From assembly GCA_028284415.1 (NCBI GenBank), contig JANQRU010000004.1:682001-746000 (forward strand): a stretch of 64,000 nucleotides of DNA, read 5' to 3'. The notes under the pieces were generated by a model, which was not told the DNA's origin, made no database searches, and saw nothing but the letters and a program-made list of their open reading frames with translations. The stretch comes from Pyrinomonadaceae bacterium. Its GTDB lineage: Bacteria; Acidobacteriota; Blastocatellia; Pyrinomonadales; Pyrinomonadaceae. Positions 26,431 through 34,606 of the stretch are shown here, piece by piece (position 1 is the first letter of the stretch; every line of letters begins with the position of its first letter). Both the position numbers and the translations under genes were made by a program.

Positions 26431-26433
26431 TGA

Positions 26434-27207
26434 ATGAGATTTATTATACTGGGGTCAGGAACATCTGTACCGCATCCCAAAAGAAGCAGTTCGAGCTATT
26501 GGGTTGAAACGGAGAAAGGCTCATTGATGATGGATTTTTCGGCTTCGGCGATTCATCGAATGGCACAGGAAGGTCTTGATTGGAAGAACCTTGATGCAAT
26601 TTGGATTTCGCATTTTCATCTAGATCATTGTGGAGGCTTAGCTCCTTTTCTATTTGGCACAAAATGGGCTCCCGAAATGCAAGATCGCACAAAACCTCTG
26701 CGAATTTTTAGTGCGAAAGGCTTGAAAGAATTACTTACAAAATATGATGAAGCCTATGACTTCGGCTTTTTAGAACAACCCTTTCCGCTTGAATTTATCG
26801 AGGTCGAACCGCTTGAGAAATTTCAGATATTAGAAGACCTCGAAGCCGTTTCATTCGATACTCCACACACCGAAGAAAGTCGTGCAGTTCATCTAAAAGA
26901 TTCCAATGATAAAACTCTTGTTTTCACCGCCGATACAGGTTTTACAAAAGCACTTGGAACTTTTGCAAAGGATGTGGATTTATTTGTAATGGAATGTTCT
27001 TTTGTAAAAAATAAACCCGTCGAATCTCATTTAGAATTAGCCGAAGCTATGTATTTAACAAGATATTCCAAAGCTAAAAAGGTTGTTCTAACGCATCTCT
27101 ATCCGGAATGGGACGAAGTTGATTTTAGTGAAGAAGTGGACAAATTCTCACCTAATTGCAAAGTTATTGAAGCGAAAGATGGATTGTTGATAAATTTAGG
27201 GTCATGA
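26434..27207 (+). CDS. MBL-fold metallo-hydrolase (RNase Z-like)
   Basis: Beta-lactamase-fold metallo-hydrolase, 257 residues. The N-terminus MRFIILGSGTSVPHPKRSSSS and metal motif HFHLDH (60-65) are of the RNase Z/ElaC-like group; FTADTGFT and LTHLYPEWDE provide further ligands. The exact substrate is unknown. The last three residues (LGS) and the TGA are encoded by the left end of the inserted IS element. Joining the flanks without the IS would put TGA right after DGLLIN, so the native protein probably ended there. No ribosome site is visible; the heptamer repeat lies directly upstream. Confidence 0.88.
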   Translation: MRFIILGSGTSVPHPKRSSSSYWVETEKGSLMMDFSASAIHRMAQEGLDWKNLDAIWISHFHLDHCGGLAPFLFGTKWAPEMQDRTKPLRIFSAKGLKELLTKYDEAYDFGFLEQPFPLEFIEVEPLEKFQILEDLEAVSFDTPHTEESRAVHLKDSNDKTLVFTADTGFTKALGTFAKDVDLFVMECSFVKNKPVESHLELAEAMYLTRYSKAKKVVLTHLYPEWDEVDFSEEVDKFSPNCKVIEAKDGLLINLGS

Positions 27208-27931
27208 CTAGCAAAAGTGAATTTGTTTAGTCAATTTTAGCAAAACTTTGTAAAGGTCTTGCTGTCTGTAATTAAATCTAAACTCGCACTCTTTTAAGTG
27301 TAAGTAAAAAGTGTTCTTTGATAAACCACGAAATTTGACTAATCTAACTTTGGCATATCCCCAGAAGCCTTCGATTCCGTTGATATGAACATCATCTTCA
27401 ACATAAGATTCGCTATGGTAGATACGAAAGTGTTTCTTGTAACCAAGATGAACAATTGAGTCATAAGACTTGAAACCATCAGTATAAATAGTTGAGTCAA
27501 GCTTTACTTTACCTTTGATAACTTGTTGCAAAGTCTTGGCTTTAACGTTTTCAACTATTTCTGTGTAAACACATTCATTGCGTTTATAGATTCCGAAGAC
27601 GATATGTTTTTGTTCAGCTCCGCGACCACGTTTACCTTTTTTATGGCGAGAACCAAAATAAGATTCATCGCATTCGACTTTGCCGGAAAAAGGAGATTGC
27701 TCTTCACAATGATGAGCAACAAGGACGCGAATAATAGTCAAATAACGGTTTATAGTATTACGATTCAGATTGGTTAATTTAGAAATCTGAACGGCAGTCA
27801 AATCAAGAGAGAACAGCTTCAAGATTTGACGAAATTTAGCTCTTGAAATTCGAGAGCGTATTGGAAACTTGTAACTATAAGTCATAACTAGCTTTAAGTA
27901 TTATAAAATATCCTTTAACTAGTCATGACCC
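27199..27931 (-). mobile_element. IS1595-family insertion sequence, 733 bp
   Basis: Perfect 13-bp terminal inverted repeats GGGTCATGACTAG (27199-27211) and its complement (27919-27931) bracket a single transposase gene. The adjoining 8 bp are TAAATTTA on the left and TAAATTGA on the right, a target-site duplication with one mismatch, as expected in length for this family. The inverted match can be read further outward to 19 bp, so the exact edge is uncertain by a few bases. The element looks intact and sits at the 3' end of the MBL-fold gene. Confidence 0.85.
27208..27885 (-). CDS. IS1595-family transposase
   Basis: A 225-residue DDE-type transposase. The N-terminal 50 residues form a helix-turn-helix (DLTAVQISKLTNLNRNTINRYL). 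The catalytic acids appear as Asp73 in CDESYFGSRHKKGKRGRG, Asp136 in YTDGFKSYD and Glu172 in HINGIEGFWGYAK. Length fits the short IS1016-like members, which lack the extra zinc ribbon. No frameshift or stop is seen, so it is probably functional. The gene starts 33 bp inside the right terminal repeat and ends inside the left one. Confidence 0.93.
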   Translation of the reverse strand: MTYSYKFPIRSRISRAKFRQILKLFSLDLTAVQISKLTNLNRNTINRYLTIIRVLVAHHCEEQSPFSGKVECDESYFGSRHKKGKRGRGAEQKHIVFGIYKRNECVYTEIVENVKAKTLQQVIKGKVKLDSTIYTDGFKSYDSIVHLGYKKHFRIYHSESYVEDDVHINGIEGFWGYAKVRLVKFRGLSKNTFYLHLKECEFRFNYRQQDLYKVLLKLTKQIHFC

Positions 27932-27933
27932 TA

Positions 27934-27978
27934 AATTGATAATGGATAATTTTAAGAAAGCATTATCCATTATCAATT
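27934..27978. repeat. 17-bp perfect inverted repeat downstream of tolC
   Basis: AATTGATAATGGATAAT (27934-27950) and its complement (27962-27978) are separated by 11 bp. It lies between the IS and the 3' end of the TolC gene. The sequence is similar in style to the TGATAAA heptamers. It could act as an AT-rich terminator for tolC and it overlaps the IS target site. Confidence 0.75.
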
Positions 27979-27990
27979 GTCCGTTTTTCA

Positions 27991-29817
27991 TTACTTACGA
28001 AGTCTCGTTTCTACCTCATTCGCTTTCAAAGAATTTCCCGTCGCTCTTTGCAGTTCAGCTATTGATTTGTTCAGTTCTGTTTGGGCTTGGATTTCGGCAC
28101 TACGGGAATTCATTAAAGCAGTTTGTCTTTCGAGAACCTTATAAATATCAGATAAACCCGCGTCTAGTTTTCGTTGCTCTGAGGCATACTGCTTTTCGCT
28201 GTTTTCGCGTGAAATTGCGGCGGAGCGAAGTCTTGCTTCGGCAGTTCTAACGGACTGCAAAGCGTTGCGAACGTCCATCTGAATCATCTGTTCTAGCTGC
28301 TTTCTTTGAAGATTGATCCTATCTTGCTGAACAAGTGTTTTGCCTAAATTCGCTTTGGTTGTGCGGTTGCCAAAGAGTGGTAAATTTACCGTTACACCAA
28401 CTCGAAATGTTGGATAGCGGTTAAATAATATGTCCGTAAAAGTGCTTTGTGTACCACCCGTAAAGGCTTCGGCATTTTGTCGAACGCTATTATTAAATGC
28501 TTCTAAAGCTAATCTACAAGCATCCGAATTTGCATCGGTTTGGCAAACCGTCGGTGTAAATGGAGATTCAAAGTTGTTATTGAAACCTCCTGAAATCCCT
28601 GTCGAAGTATAGCTTGCGGTTAGATCAACCTGCGGTTTGTCTTGCTCACGATAAAACTTTTGGTCAATTTTATTTATGTCACTCGCAACCTTATTTAATT
28701 CAAGTTCCGGGCGATTATCCAATGCAAGTGATAGTGCATCTTTCAAGGAAGTTCGCGGGGCATCAAGCTTGACCTGATCCGTCGGAACAAGGGCGTTGCT
28801 CCAAACTTCATCATTCCGATCTCCGGCAATCAAATTCTTTAGAAAATTTTCGGCTCGATTAACTTGCTCCAGAGCAACATAAACATTCTGTTCTAAATTT
28901 GCGACCTGAGTTTCTGCCGCAACAATATCAATCGGGGCAAGAACGCCCTCTTTGACCAATCTTCTGTTATGAGCAAGCTGCTGCTTTGCATCACGAACTC
29001 CATCCCGCTGAACCTGCAAGTTTTTAAGTGCAAAAGCCAAATCCCAATAAGCTCTCTGAACATTTGCCGTTATCTCAATCGCTTTTTGACGAAATTGTGT
29101 ATCTGTTAAAGAAAGATTACGTTTAGCAATTTCAACTCTTCGTCTCTGATTATCGAACTTACGTCCGCGAAGAAGAGGCTGAGTAAAGCTGAAACTGAAC
29201 GATAAACTATTTTGTGGACTTAAGATTGAGATAGGATCATTCGTTGTTACACGCTGATTACCAACTTCTGCCGAATAGGTTGTCCCATATTTGCGGACAA
29301 ATCCTTGATAGCGGAGTGCATTATTTAAAGAATTTTTTGTGGTGGTTCGATTCGTGCTGAAAATACTTACATTTGGAGTCGTCGCACGCTCATAAAATGA
29401 TTGTCCTGTAACTCTCGGTTCATAAGCACCATCAGCCGCTTTCAAATCAAACTCAGCAATTTTTACATCCTGACGTGTAACCTCTATGTCTATGTTGCTC
29501 TCCAATCCTTTAACAATTGCTTCTTTCAGAGACATGGGTTTTTGCGACAACATATCAACCCCTACCCTTCCTAAATCCGGCAAATTACGATCTTTCGATT
29601 CGTATTTCGGAGCAATTGACGGAACTCCTTTCAGTTCCTCCGGCTGAACCTCTTGTTTATCGTCAACTTCTTTTAATTCATCTTTGATAACATTTGGAGT
29701 CGGAGTTGGAGTTGGTTTTGTTTCCTGAGCAAAAATTCCTGTAAAACTTAATAAAATAAATATAATTACGAATATCCCTAATACTAATGTATCCCTGTCT
29801 GTTGCCTGCTCGTTCAT
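27991..29817 (-). CDS. tolC: TolC-family outer-membrane efflux protein
   Basis: Trimeric outer-membrane channel protomer. The signal segment is residues 12-31 (LVLGIFVIIFILLSFTGIFA-QE), followed by a Pro/Thr-rich stretch and an acidic linker (to about residue 80). Two OEP repeats follow (LKEAIVKGLESNIDIEV... and LKDALSLALDNRPELELNKV...), each with long coiled-coil helices. At 608 residues it is longer than E. coli TolC because of the linker and an insertion with two Cys around residue 430. It follows the DevABC-like cluster by 84 bp but carries its own operator identical to that of the RND-associated TetR gene. It may serve both pumps. Confidence 0.92.
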   Translation of the reverse strand: MNEQATDRDTLVLGIFVIIFILLSFTGIFAQETKPTPTPTPNVIKDELKEVDDKQEVQPEELKGVPSIAPKYESKDRNLPDLGRVGVDMLSQKPMSLKEAIVKGLESNIDIEVTRQDVKIAEFDLKAADGAYEPRVTGQSFYERATTPNVSIFSTNRTTTKNSLNNALRYQGFVRKYGTTYSAEVGNQRVTTNDPISILSPQNSLSFSFSFTQPLLRGRKFDNQRRRVEIAKRNLSLTDTQFRQKAIEITANVQRAYWDLAFALKNLQVQRDGVRDAKQQLAHNRRLVKEGVLAPIDIVAAETQVANLEQNVYVALEQVNRAENFLKNLIAGDRNDEVWSNALVPTDQVKLDAPRTSLKDALSLALDNRPELELNKVASDINKIDQKFYREQDKPQVDLTASYTSTGISGGFNNNFESPFTPTVCQTDANSDACRLALEAFNNSVRQNAEAFTGGTQSTFTDILFNRYPTFRVGVTVNLPLFGNRTTKANLGKTLVQQDRINLQRKQLEQMIQMDVRNALQSVRTAEARLRSAAISRENSEKQYASEQRKLDAGLSDIYKVLERQTALMNSRSAEIQAQTELNKSIAELQRATGNSLKANEVETRLRK

Positions 29818-29842
29818 ATTAAAACTCTCTGAATTCTTTTGA

Positions 29843-29860
29843 TAAGTAAGTGCTTACTTA
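29843..29860. promoter_or_regulatory. Operator before tolC, identical to the one before the RND TetR gene
   Basis: Palindrome TAAGTAAGTGCTTACTTA (8-bp arms, 2-bp centre), 25 bp upstream of the tolC start. A 21-bp stretch including it (29841-29861) recurs exactly at 42342-42362. The form is that of a TetR/AcrR site. Confidence 0.85.
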
Positions 29861-29901
29861 CCTTTTTACTTTTGTCTCATTTTTGACCTTTTAAGTCAAC
29901 C

Positions 29902-30333
29902 TTAAACTGTAAAAAACTGTGTATAAATAAATCCACCCAAAATAAACGCAAAACCTATAATTTCGCCTGCGATTAATGAATACATAATCCAAGTCGTTGA
30001 GAAGTTTCGTTCCTCAAACATATTTTCTGTTCGATTCAAATAAGCCTCTTTTGTGTAAGCAATAATTGTTAAAACAAAGTAACCAAGCGGAACAATGACT
30101 ATGATAACTTGCCAAAATGATGAAAATGGCGAAAACATCATAAGTGCTGCAATAACAAGGCTTGCGAAACTGTAAAAAAATGAAGTCCGATGAACGATGT
30201 CAACATAAACAGGGGCTTTATGTTCGGGCGAACTCATAATTTTCGCGTATTTCCAAACTCCTGTAACCATCCCGTTCAGCAAGAAAATTCCCGAAACCGT
30301 TAAAGCAATTTTCACCGACAAAGGCAAAATCAT
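29902..30333 (-). CDS. Uncharacterised 4-TM membrane protein
   Basis: Not recognised as a named family. The 143 residues contain four predicted TM helices (about 5-25, 48-70, 74-92 and 115-138) with short loops. A conserved-looking polar stretch, KYAKIMSSPEHKAPVYVDIVHR, lies between TM1 and TM2. It is the last gene of the nine-gene DevABC-like cluster. GGAGG precedes the ATG, which overlaps the stop of the SRPBCC gene in an ATGA, so translation is coupled. A role with its neighbours in modifying or exporting a lipophilic compound is inference only. Confidence 0.8.
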   Translation of the reverse strand: MILPLSVKIALTVSGIFLLNGMVTGVWKYAKIMSSPEHKAPVYVDIVHRTSFFYSFASLVIAALMMFSPFSSFWQVIIVIVPLGYFVLTIIAYTKEAYLNRTENMFEERNFSTTWIMYSLIAGEIIGFAFILGGFIYTQFFTV

Positions 30334-30764
30334 TTTGTTTCCTCCACTCTTTTCTTCAAAGCTTTATTCATCAAGTGATAACCTTCTTCGATTTTTTTTC
30401 CTTGAAAAAACCAAATTAAGCCAATAAGTAAACCCGAAAAAAGTTCTCCATGGATAAAACGAACTTTGTTTTCATCAACCTTTTCAATCTTGTAATAATG
30501 TTCGCCTCGAAATAATTTTGGAGGAACATGTCCAACCCAACGCAGTTCTTTATCTTCATCAGCGTTCAAAACTGTCGGTGTAAATTTTTGCAGACTACTT
30601 CTCGGAATTTGTACTTCGATTTTTAACTGGTTTCCAACTGCTAAATCGCCTTCGACCTTTGTGACAAAAGGATTCCAATTCGGAAAGTTTTCAAAATCAG
30701 TTAGGATTTCCCAAACTCTATTTGCCGGAGCATTTATTTCAATTTCTGTCTGTATTTCCTTCAT
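30330..30764 (-). CDS. SRPBCC (START/polyketide-cyclase-like) protein
   Basis: Helix-grip fold protein of 144 residues expected to bind a hydrophobic ligand. Hallmarks are TEIEINAPANRVWEILTDFENFPNWNPFV at the start, the ELRWVGHVPPKLFRGEHYYKIE strand region and the long C-terminal helix. The ATG at 30764 is preferred over an upstream TTG because it lies only 2 bp after the previous gene's stop and begins the conserved strand. Its ligand could be the compound handled by the surrounding export cluster. It overlaps the next gene by 4 bp. Confidence 0.88.
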   Translation of the reverse strand: MKEIQTEIEINAPANRVWEILTDFENFPNWNPFVTKVEGDLAVGNQLKIEVQIPRSSLQKFTPTVLNADEDKELRWVGHVPPKLFRGEHYYKIEKVDENKVRFIHGELFSGLLIGLIWFFQGKKIEEGYHLMNKALKKRVEETK

Positions 30765-30766
30765 AG

Positions 30767-31249
30767 CTATATCCAACGTCGAACTGAATTTTTATAATTT
30801 GTATATTCTTCACCAAATTTTGTTTCCAAGTATTTTTCTTCGCGTAAAATAACGCCAAAATGCATTGTGAATAAAACCAAAATTAAAGTAGGTAAAAACC
30901 AGAGCGAATTGAAAATAAGCATGAAACCAAAATAAGCAACGAGCATTGCCAGATAAACAGGATTTCGGCTAAACGAATAAATTCCGTCAGTAATGATCGA
31001 ATTCGTTGGCTTCCAAGGTTCGATATTAGTCTCTGCTTTCTTCATTTTTACTTTGGCGTTCAAGATAATTCCAAGACCCAACATTATTAATATAATTCCT
31101 GCAATTCTCGTAAAAATTAGATATTCGAGCGGCAAAACATAAAACGGATTAAACCAATGAATTAACCCTCCGAGAAATAACCCGCTCAGAAAAATCAAAG
31201 GCGGCGGAGCGATAACTCCCGGATTATCTTTTACTTTTTTTTCAGCCAT
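30767..31249 (-). CDS. Isoprenylcysteine carboxyl methyltransferase-like (ICMT/PEMT) membrane protein
   Basis: A 160-residue membrane methyltransferase-like protein with about four TM segments. The C-terminal half contains the family signature: GIYSFSRNPVYLAM (SAM/substrate-site entry) and REEKYLETKFGEEYTNYKNSVRRW. In bacteria such proteins methylate small isoprenoid or phospholipid-type molecules; the substrate here is unknown. Its position between a DevB-like adaptor and an SRPBCC protein supports a role in tailoring the exported compound. Confidence 0.87.
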   Translation of the reverse strand: MAEKKVKDNPGVIAPPPLIFLSGLFLGGLIHWFNPFYVLPLEYLIFTRIAGIILIMLGLGIILNAKVKMKKAETNIEPWKPTNSIITDGIYSFSRNPVYLAMLVAYFGFMLIFNSLWFLPTLILVLFTMHFGVILREEKYLETKFGEEYTNYKNSVRRWI

Positions 31250-31291
31250 ATCTTCCTAAAAAATTCTTTGTGTTCTTAGTGACCTTTGCGG

Positions 31292-32428
31292 CTAATCACT
31301 TCCTGATATAAAAGCATCAACACGAAGTCCAAGCGGCAATTTTGTATTCGGTTCCAAATCAATTAAAACCTCCAAAATTTTCGTATCTATCTTCTCCGTC
31401 GGACGTTCGGTTCTGAAGTTCTTTCTGCCCATAATTTCGCCGATTTTAGCGATTTTTCCTTGAAATTGTTTGTTGCCAAAAGCATCTGCTTTGACGAATG
31501 CTTTCTGTCCGACTTTTACTTTTGCAACGTCTGTTTCGTCTAAATCTACACGGACGCGTAATGTTGAAACATCAGCAACGGTGACGATTCCGAATTGACT
31601 TTCGGGCGAAACGGATTCGCCGTCTTTTTGGCGTTTTCTGAGGACAATTCCTGTAATCGGTGATTTGATAATCGTCTTGTCCAAATTCGCTTGTGCTGTG
31701 CGGATGCGAACTTCTGCCTCGCGTATAAGAGCATCGAATTCTTTCACTTGCGTTTCAGCAAAACGGATCGCTGCATCGGCTTTTTGTAAATCATCTTTGC
31801 GTGCATCGGCGTTTACGACATTAAATCTTTCTTGAACTGTTAAACTTTTCTTTTGTGCCGTTTCAAAAGCTTTTCTTGCACGCTCAACTTCTTCGCGGGA
31901 AATATCACCGCTTGCAAAGAGTTTCTGGCGGCGTTCGTATTCGTTTTTAGCTTGAGCAATTTCGGGCAGAGTTTCATCAAATGCACGCTTTGCTTCGCGG
32001 CGTTCGACAGGTCTTGCTCCGTTAAAAATTCTTGTTCGGTCGGCTCTTGCTTGAAGGAGTCTTGCTTTGGCAGTCTCTTTTTGTCGCTCTAAAGTTCCGA
32101 TTCTTGCACGTGCTTCGGAAATTTGTGTTTTGAAATCTAAATTTTCTAAAATCGCTATCACTTCACCTTTTTGAATTTCCTGCCCTTCTGCAACCAAAAC
32201 TTGTTTTAATTTCCCCGGAATCTCTGTGCCGACTTCAATCTCTTCCGAAATCGGTTCGACCAATCCCGGAGCGACAACCATATTCTCTGTAATCTCAACC
32301 TTTTCGCTTTTTTCTTCCTCGGCTAGGACTTTTTGCTCCGCACTATTTGGCTGGAGCCACACAAAATAAACAAGCGATGCCGCCGTCAAAACAAATGCAA
32401 TTCCTGCTAAAACTAAAGTCTTTTTCAT
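31292..32428 (-). CDS. DevB/HlyD-type membrane-fusion protein
   Basis: Periplasmic adaptor linking an ABC exporter to a TolC channel. A single N-terminal TM anchor (about 5-25) is followed by a barrel-sandwich half (GTEIPGKLKQVLVAEGQEIQKGEVIAILEN). A long alpha-hairpin coiled coil spans about 100-250, and then come the second lipoyl half (SPITGIVLRKRQKDGESV) and beta-barrel. Together with the DevC- and DevA-like genes in the same cluster it fits the DevBCA type of exporter, best known from heterocyst glycolipid export in cyanobacteria. It lies 18 bp after the oxidoreductase gene. Confidence 0.88.
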   Translation of the reverse strand: MKKTLVLAGIAFVLTAASLVYFVWLQPNSAEQKVLAEEEKSEKVEITENMVVAPGLVEPISEEIEVGTEIPGKLKQVLVAEGQEIQKGEVIAILENLDFKTQISEARARIGTLERQKETAKARLLQARADRTRIFNGARPVERREAKRAFDETLPEIAQAKNEYERRQKLFASGDISREEVERARKAFETAQKKSLTVQERFNVVNADARKDDLQKADAAIRFAETQVKEFDALIREAEVRIRTAQANLDKTIIKSPITGIVLRKRQKDGESVSPESQFGIVTVADVSTLRVRVDLDETDVAKVKVGQKAFVKADAFGNKQFQGKIAKIGEIMGRKNFRTERPTEKIDTKILEVLIDLEPNTKLPLGLRVDAFISGSD

Positions 32429-32446
32429 ATAATAAAATCCCTTGAT

Positions 32447-33025
32447 CTATCTACCTTCCCTTCCTAATTTTTCGACCTTTTTGAGCCATTTCTGACGCTT
32501 TTCTTCGGTTGAATTTTTTACCTGCCCGAATGTCGTAACTTTCACAGGTTTTATACCGCAAAATTCAAGCGTCGCTTTTTTCATCGCACGATGTCCGCTA
32601 TCCCAATTTATCAACTTGAAATAAAAAACGGGTGCGTCCATCGTCGTAATCATACGGGCTGTTCTGCCTGCCAATAATTTATCCCACCAAGGCGAATCTT
32701 CTCTATATTTAAAGGCAAATCCAGGCAAAAATGTTCGGTCAAGAAAACCTTTCAAAAGTGCAGGCATTGTTGCCCACCAAATTGGGTAGACGAAAACCAG
32801 ATGCTCTGCCCATTTGATAAATTCCTGTGCCTTTTGCAAATCGGGTTCGAGTTCTTGAATTTCCTTATAGCCAAGGTGCAAATTAATATCAAAATCTAAA
32901 TCTGCTAAATTGATTCGTTTGAATTCAGCATTAGATTCTTTCGCTCCTTTTTCATAAGCATCAGCTAAAGCATTGTTAAAACTCGTTTTATCGGGATGTC
33001 CCATCACAAGCAGAATCTTTTTCAT
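32447..33025 (-). CDS. NAD(P)H-dependent oxidoreductase (flavodoxin-like fold, KefF/NQO type)
   Basis: FMN/FAD-dependent quinone-reductase-like enzyme, 192 residues. The N-terminal nucleotide-binding start is MKKILLVMGHPDKTSFNNAL; the family motif is HLVFVYPIWWATMPALLKGFLDR with FLPGFAFKY behind it. It is cytoplasmic. The start overlaps the stop of the ABC ATPase by 4 bp, so it belongs to the export operon, where it may reduce a quinone or isoprenoid-like substrate; this link is inference. Confidence 0.9.
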   Translation of the reverse strand: MKKILLVMGHPDKTSFNNALADAYEKGAKESNAEFKRINLADLDFDINLHLGYKEIQELEPDLQKAQEFIKWAEHLVFVYPIWWATMPALLKGFLDRTFLPGFAFKYREDSPWWDKLLAGRTARMITTMDAPVFYFKLINWDSGHRAMKKATLEFCGIKPVKVTTFGQVKNSTEEKRQKWLKKVEKLGREGR

Positions 33026-33771
33026 GCGTTTGCTCCTTGCTCGATCATTTCTGTAGGAATATGCAGACTCTCACCGTCTCCGTGTTTTTCGGTCTCCGCG
33101 TCCTGAATCCGCCCGTCTTCGATCTCGACAATTCTGTCGGCGTAATCAAAAATCCGATTGTCGTGAGTTACGACGACAATCGAACGTTTTTGTTCGTGGG
33201 CGAGTTCTTGCAACAAATCCATAATCAATTTGCCCGATTCGGAATCGAGTGCGGCGGTTGGTTCATCTGCCAAAATTATGTGCGGTTCACCCGCCAAAGC
33301 TCTGGCAATTGCAACTCTTTGTTTTTGTCCGCCCGATAAATCCGAAGGATGTGATTTCAATTTGTCGCCAAGCCCGACCCGTTCGAGCAATTCGGTTGAT
33401 TTTCGCTTTGCTTTTCTGCCCTTTATTCCTTTTAAGTCAAGCGTTATCTCGACATTTTCTTGAGCCGTCAGAGCAGGGAAAAGATTGAATCCTTGAAATA
33501 TAAAACCGATGTTATCGAGGCGAACTTTTGGCAATTTACTTTGTGGTAACCCAACAATTTCCGTCCCGCGAATTTTGCAACTTCCCGAAGTTGCCGAGAG
33601 AATTCCGCCTATGATTGAGATCAGAGTCGTCTTCCCCGAACCGCTTGCTCCAAGTAGCAAAAGCAGTTCGCCCTCGAACACATTCAAATCAACCTTTTTC
33701 AAAGCATGAACTGCCGTTTCTCCGCTTCCGTAAGTTTTAACTAAGTCTTTAACTTCGATTGCTTTATTCAT
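33022..33771 (-). CDS. DevA/MacB/LolD-type ABC transporter ATP-binding protein
   Basis: Cytoplasmic ATPase, 249 residues. Walker A GASGSGKT at 41-48, signature LSGGQ at 145-149, Walker B IILADE at 165-170, and the switch His in VVVTHD. The GLPQSKLPKVRLDNIGFIFQ stretch is typical of the MacB/DevA group. It partners the DevC-like permease two genes upstream and the DevB-like adaptor downstream. It overlaps both neighbours (8 bp and 4 bp). The C-terminal extension after HGDGESLHIP is short and acidic. Confidence 0.95.
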   Translation of the reverse strand: MNKAIEVKDLVKTYGSGETAVHALKKVDLNVFEGELLLLLGASGSGKTTLISIIGGILSATSGSCKIRGTEIVGLPQSKLPKVRLDNIGFIFQGFNLFPALTAQENVEITLDLKGIKGRKAKRKSTELLERVGLGDKLKSHPSDLSGGQKQRVAIARALAGEPHIILADEPTAALDSESGKLIMDLLQELAHEQKRSIVVVTHDNRIFDYADRIVEIEDGRIQDAETEKHGDGESLHIPTEMIEQGANA

Positions 33772-34606
33772 TTATATAAACCTTCCCTTGCTCGATATTT
33801 TTTGTTAAATATTTTTGATTAATCACCGGCTTACCCAACAGGGCTTGTGCGAAAACGAATGTAAATGCCGAAAAATAAAGTATGGCAAAAATTACTGTAA
33901 AAGTTGTTGGTTTGATAAAAGAAATCTGTTTGCTCAGGAAAGTCATCAAAACGGCAAAGAGCGGAATTGCTTGAAATGCGTGCAAACCCATAAAGTGTGC
34001 GACTCGCAAATCGCCTGCGATTGTTGACCAACTCAAAAATGGTAATCCCTGTCCGCCATCTGCCACGCCAACTGTATGCCCCGTTTGCGAAGCCATATAA
34101 CCGCCTTGAATACTGCCGAGAATGAAAATAACCAACCCAAGTCGCATTCCCCAAATGATTGTGTTCGGCAATTTTATGTCAGACTGAAAATATAAAACCG
34201 TGAGATAAACTAATAAAAAAGTGTTGGTCATAATCAGCCAACCCATCGCTCCATAAACCATTGCGTCAAATGGTTTTGCGACGTTGAAATGTGAAGTCGT
34301 TCCTCTTGCCGCTTGCATGACGATCAAGGCAACTTCAAAAACCATTATCAAAAGCGTTCCCCAAGCAATGACATTTTTTGATTTCTCAAAACCTTGCAAA
34401 TAGTAAAGAAAAACCGCAACAGTTAATAAAAATACGCTGGCTGAAATTGAAAATTTAATTGGTTTTATCCAGCGGTTAATTCCCAAAATTTGTGTCGAAT
34501 CAAACGAAATAAAACTCGCAAACAAACCTGAAACAACGAGAAATCCAATTCCAGCTAAAATTAAAGGCTTCTGATTTTGCCACAAATCATTTAGTAATTC
34601 AGTCAT
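33764..34606 (-). CDS. Uncharacterised 7-8 TM membrane protein with transmembrane histidines
   Basis: Not recognised. The 280-residue protein is almost entirely hydrophobic, with seven or eight TM segments. Conserved-looking polar motifs are INRWIKPIKFSIS, ARGTTSHFNVAKPFD, SIQGGYMASQTGHTVGV and GDLRVAHFMGLHAFQ. Several His lie at membrane interfaces, which would suit metal, haem or lipid-substrate binding. The ATG at 34606 is chosen because AAGGAGACAAGGA precedes it and it overlaps the previous stop as ATGA; an upstream in-frame start would overlap that gene by about 150 bp. It sits between an ABA4-like gene and the exporter ATPase. Confidence 0.8.
   Translation of the reverse strand: MTELLNDLWQNQKPLILAGIGFLVVSGLFASFISFDSTQILGINRWIKPIKFSISASVFLLTVAVFLYYLQGFEKSKNVIAWGTLLIMVFEVALIVMQAARGTTSHFNVAKPFDAMVYGAMGWLIMTNTFLLVYLTVLYFQSDIKLPNTIIWGMRLGLVIFILGSIQGGYMASQTGHTVGVADGGQGLPFLSWSTIAGDLRVAHFMGLHAFQAIPLFAVLMTFLSKQISFIKPTTFTVIFAILYFSAFTFVFAQALLGKPVINQKYLTKNIEQGKVYINE

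Noticed and set aside
26352..26480. N-terminal extension of the four-helix-bundle protein through the heptamer array
   Set aside because: The extra 43 residues are translated repeats (LSFIIYH), overlap the divergent gene, and precede the conserved fold.
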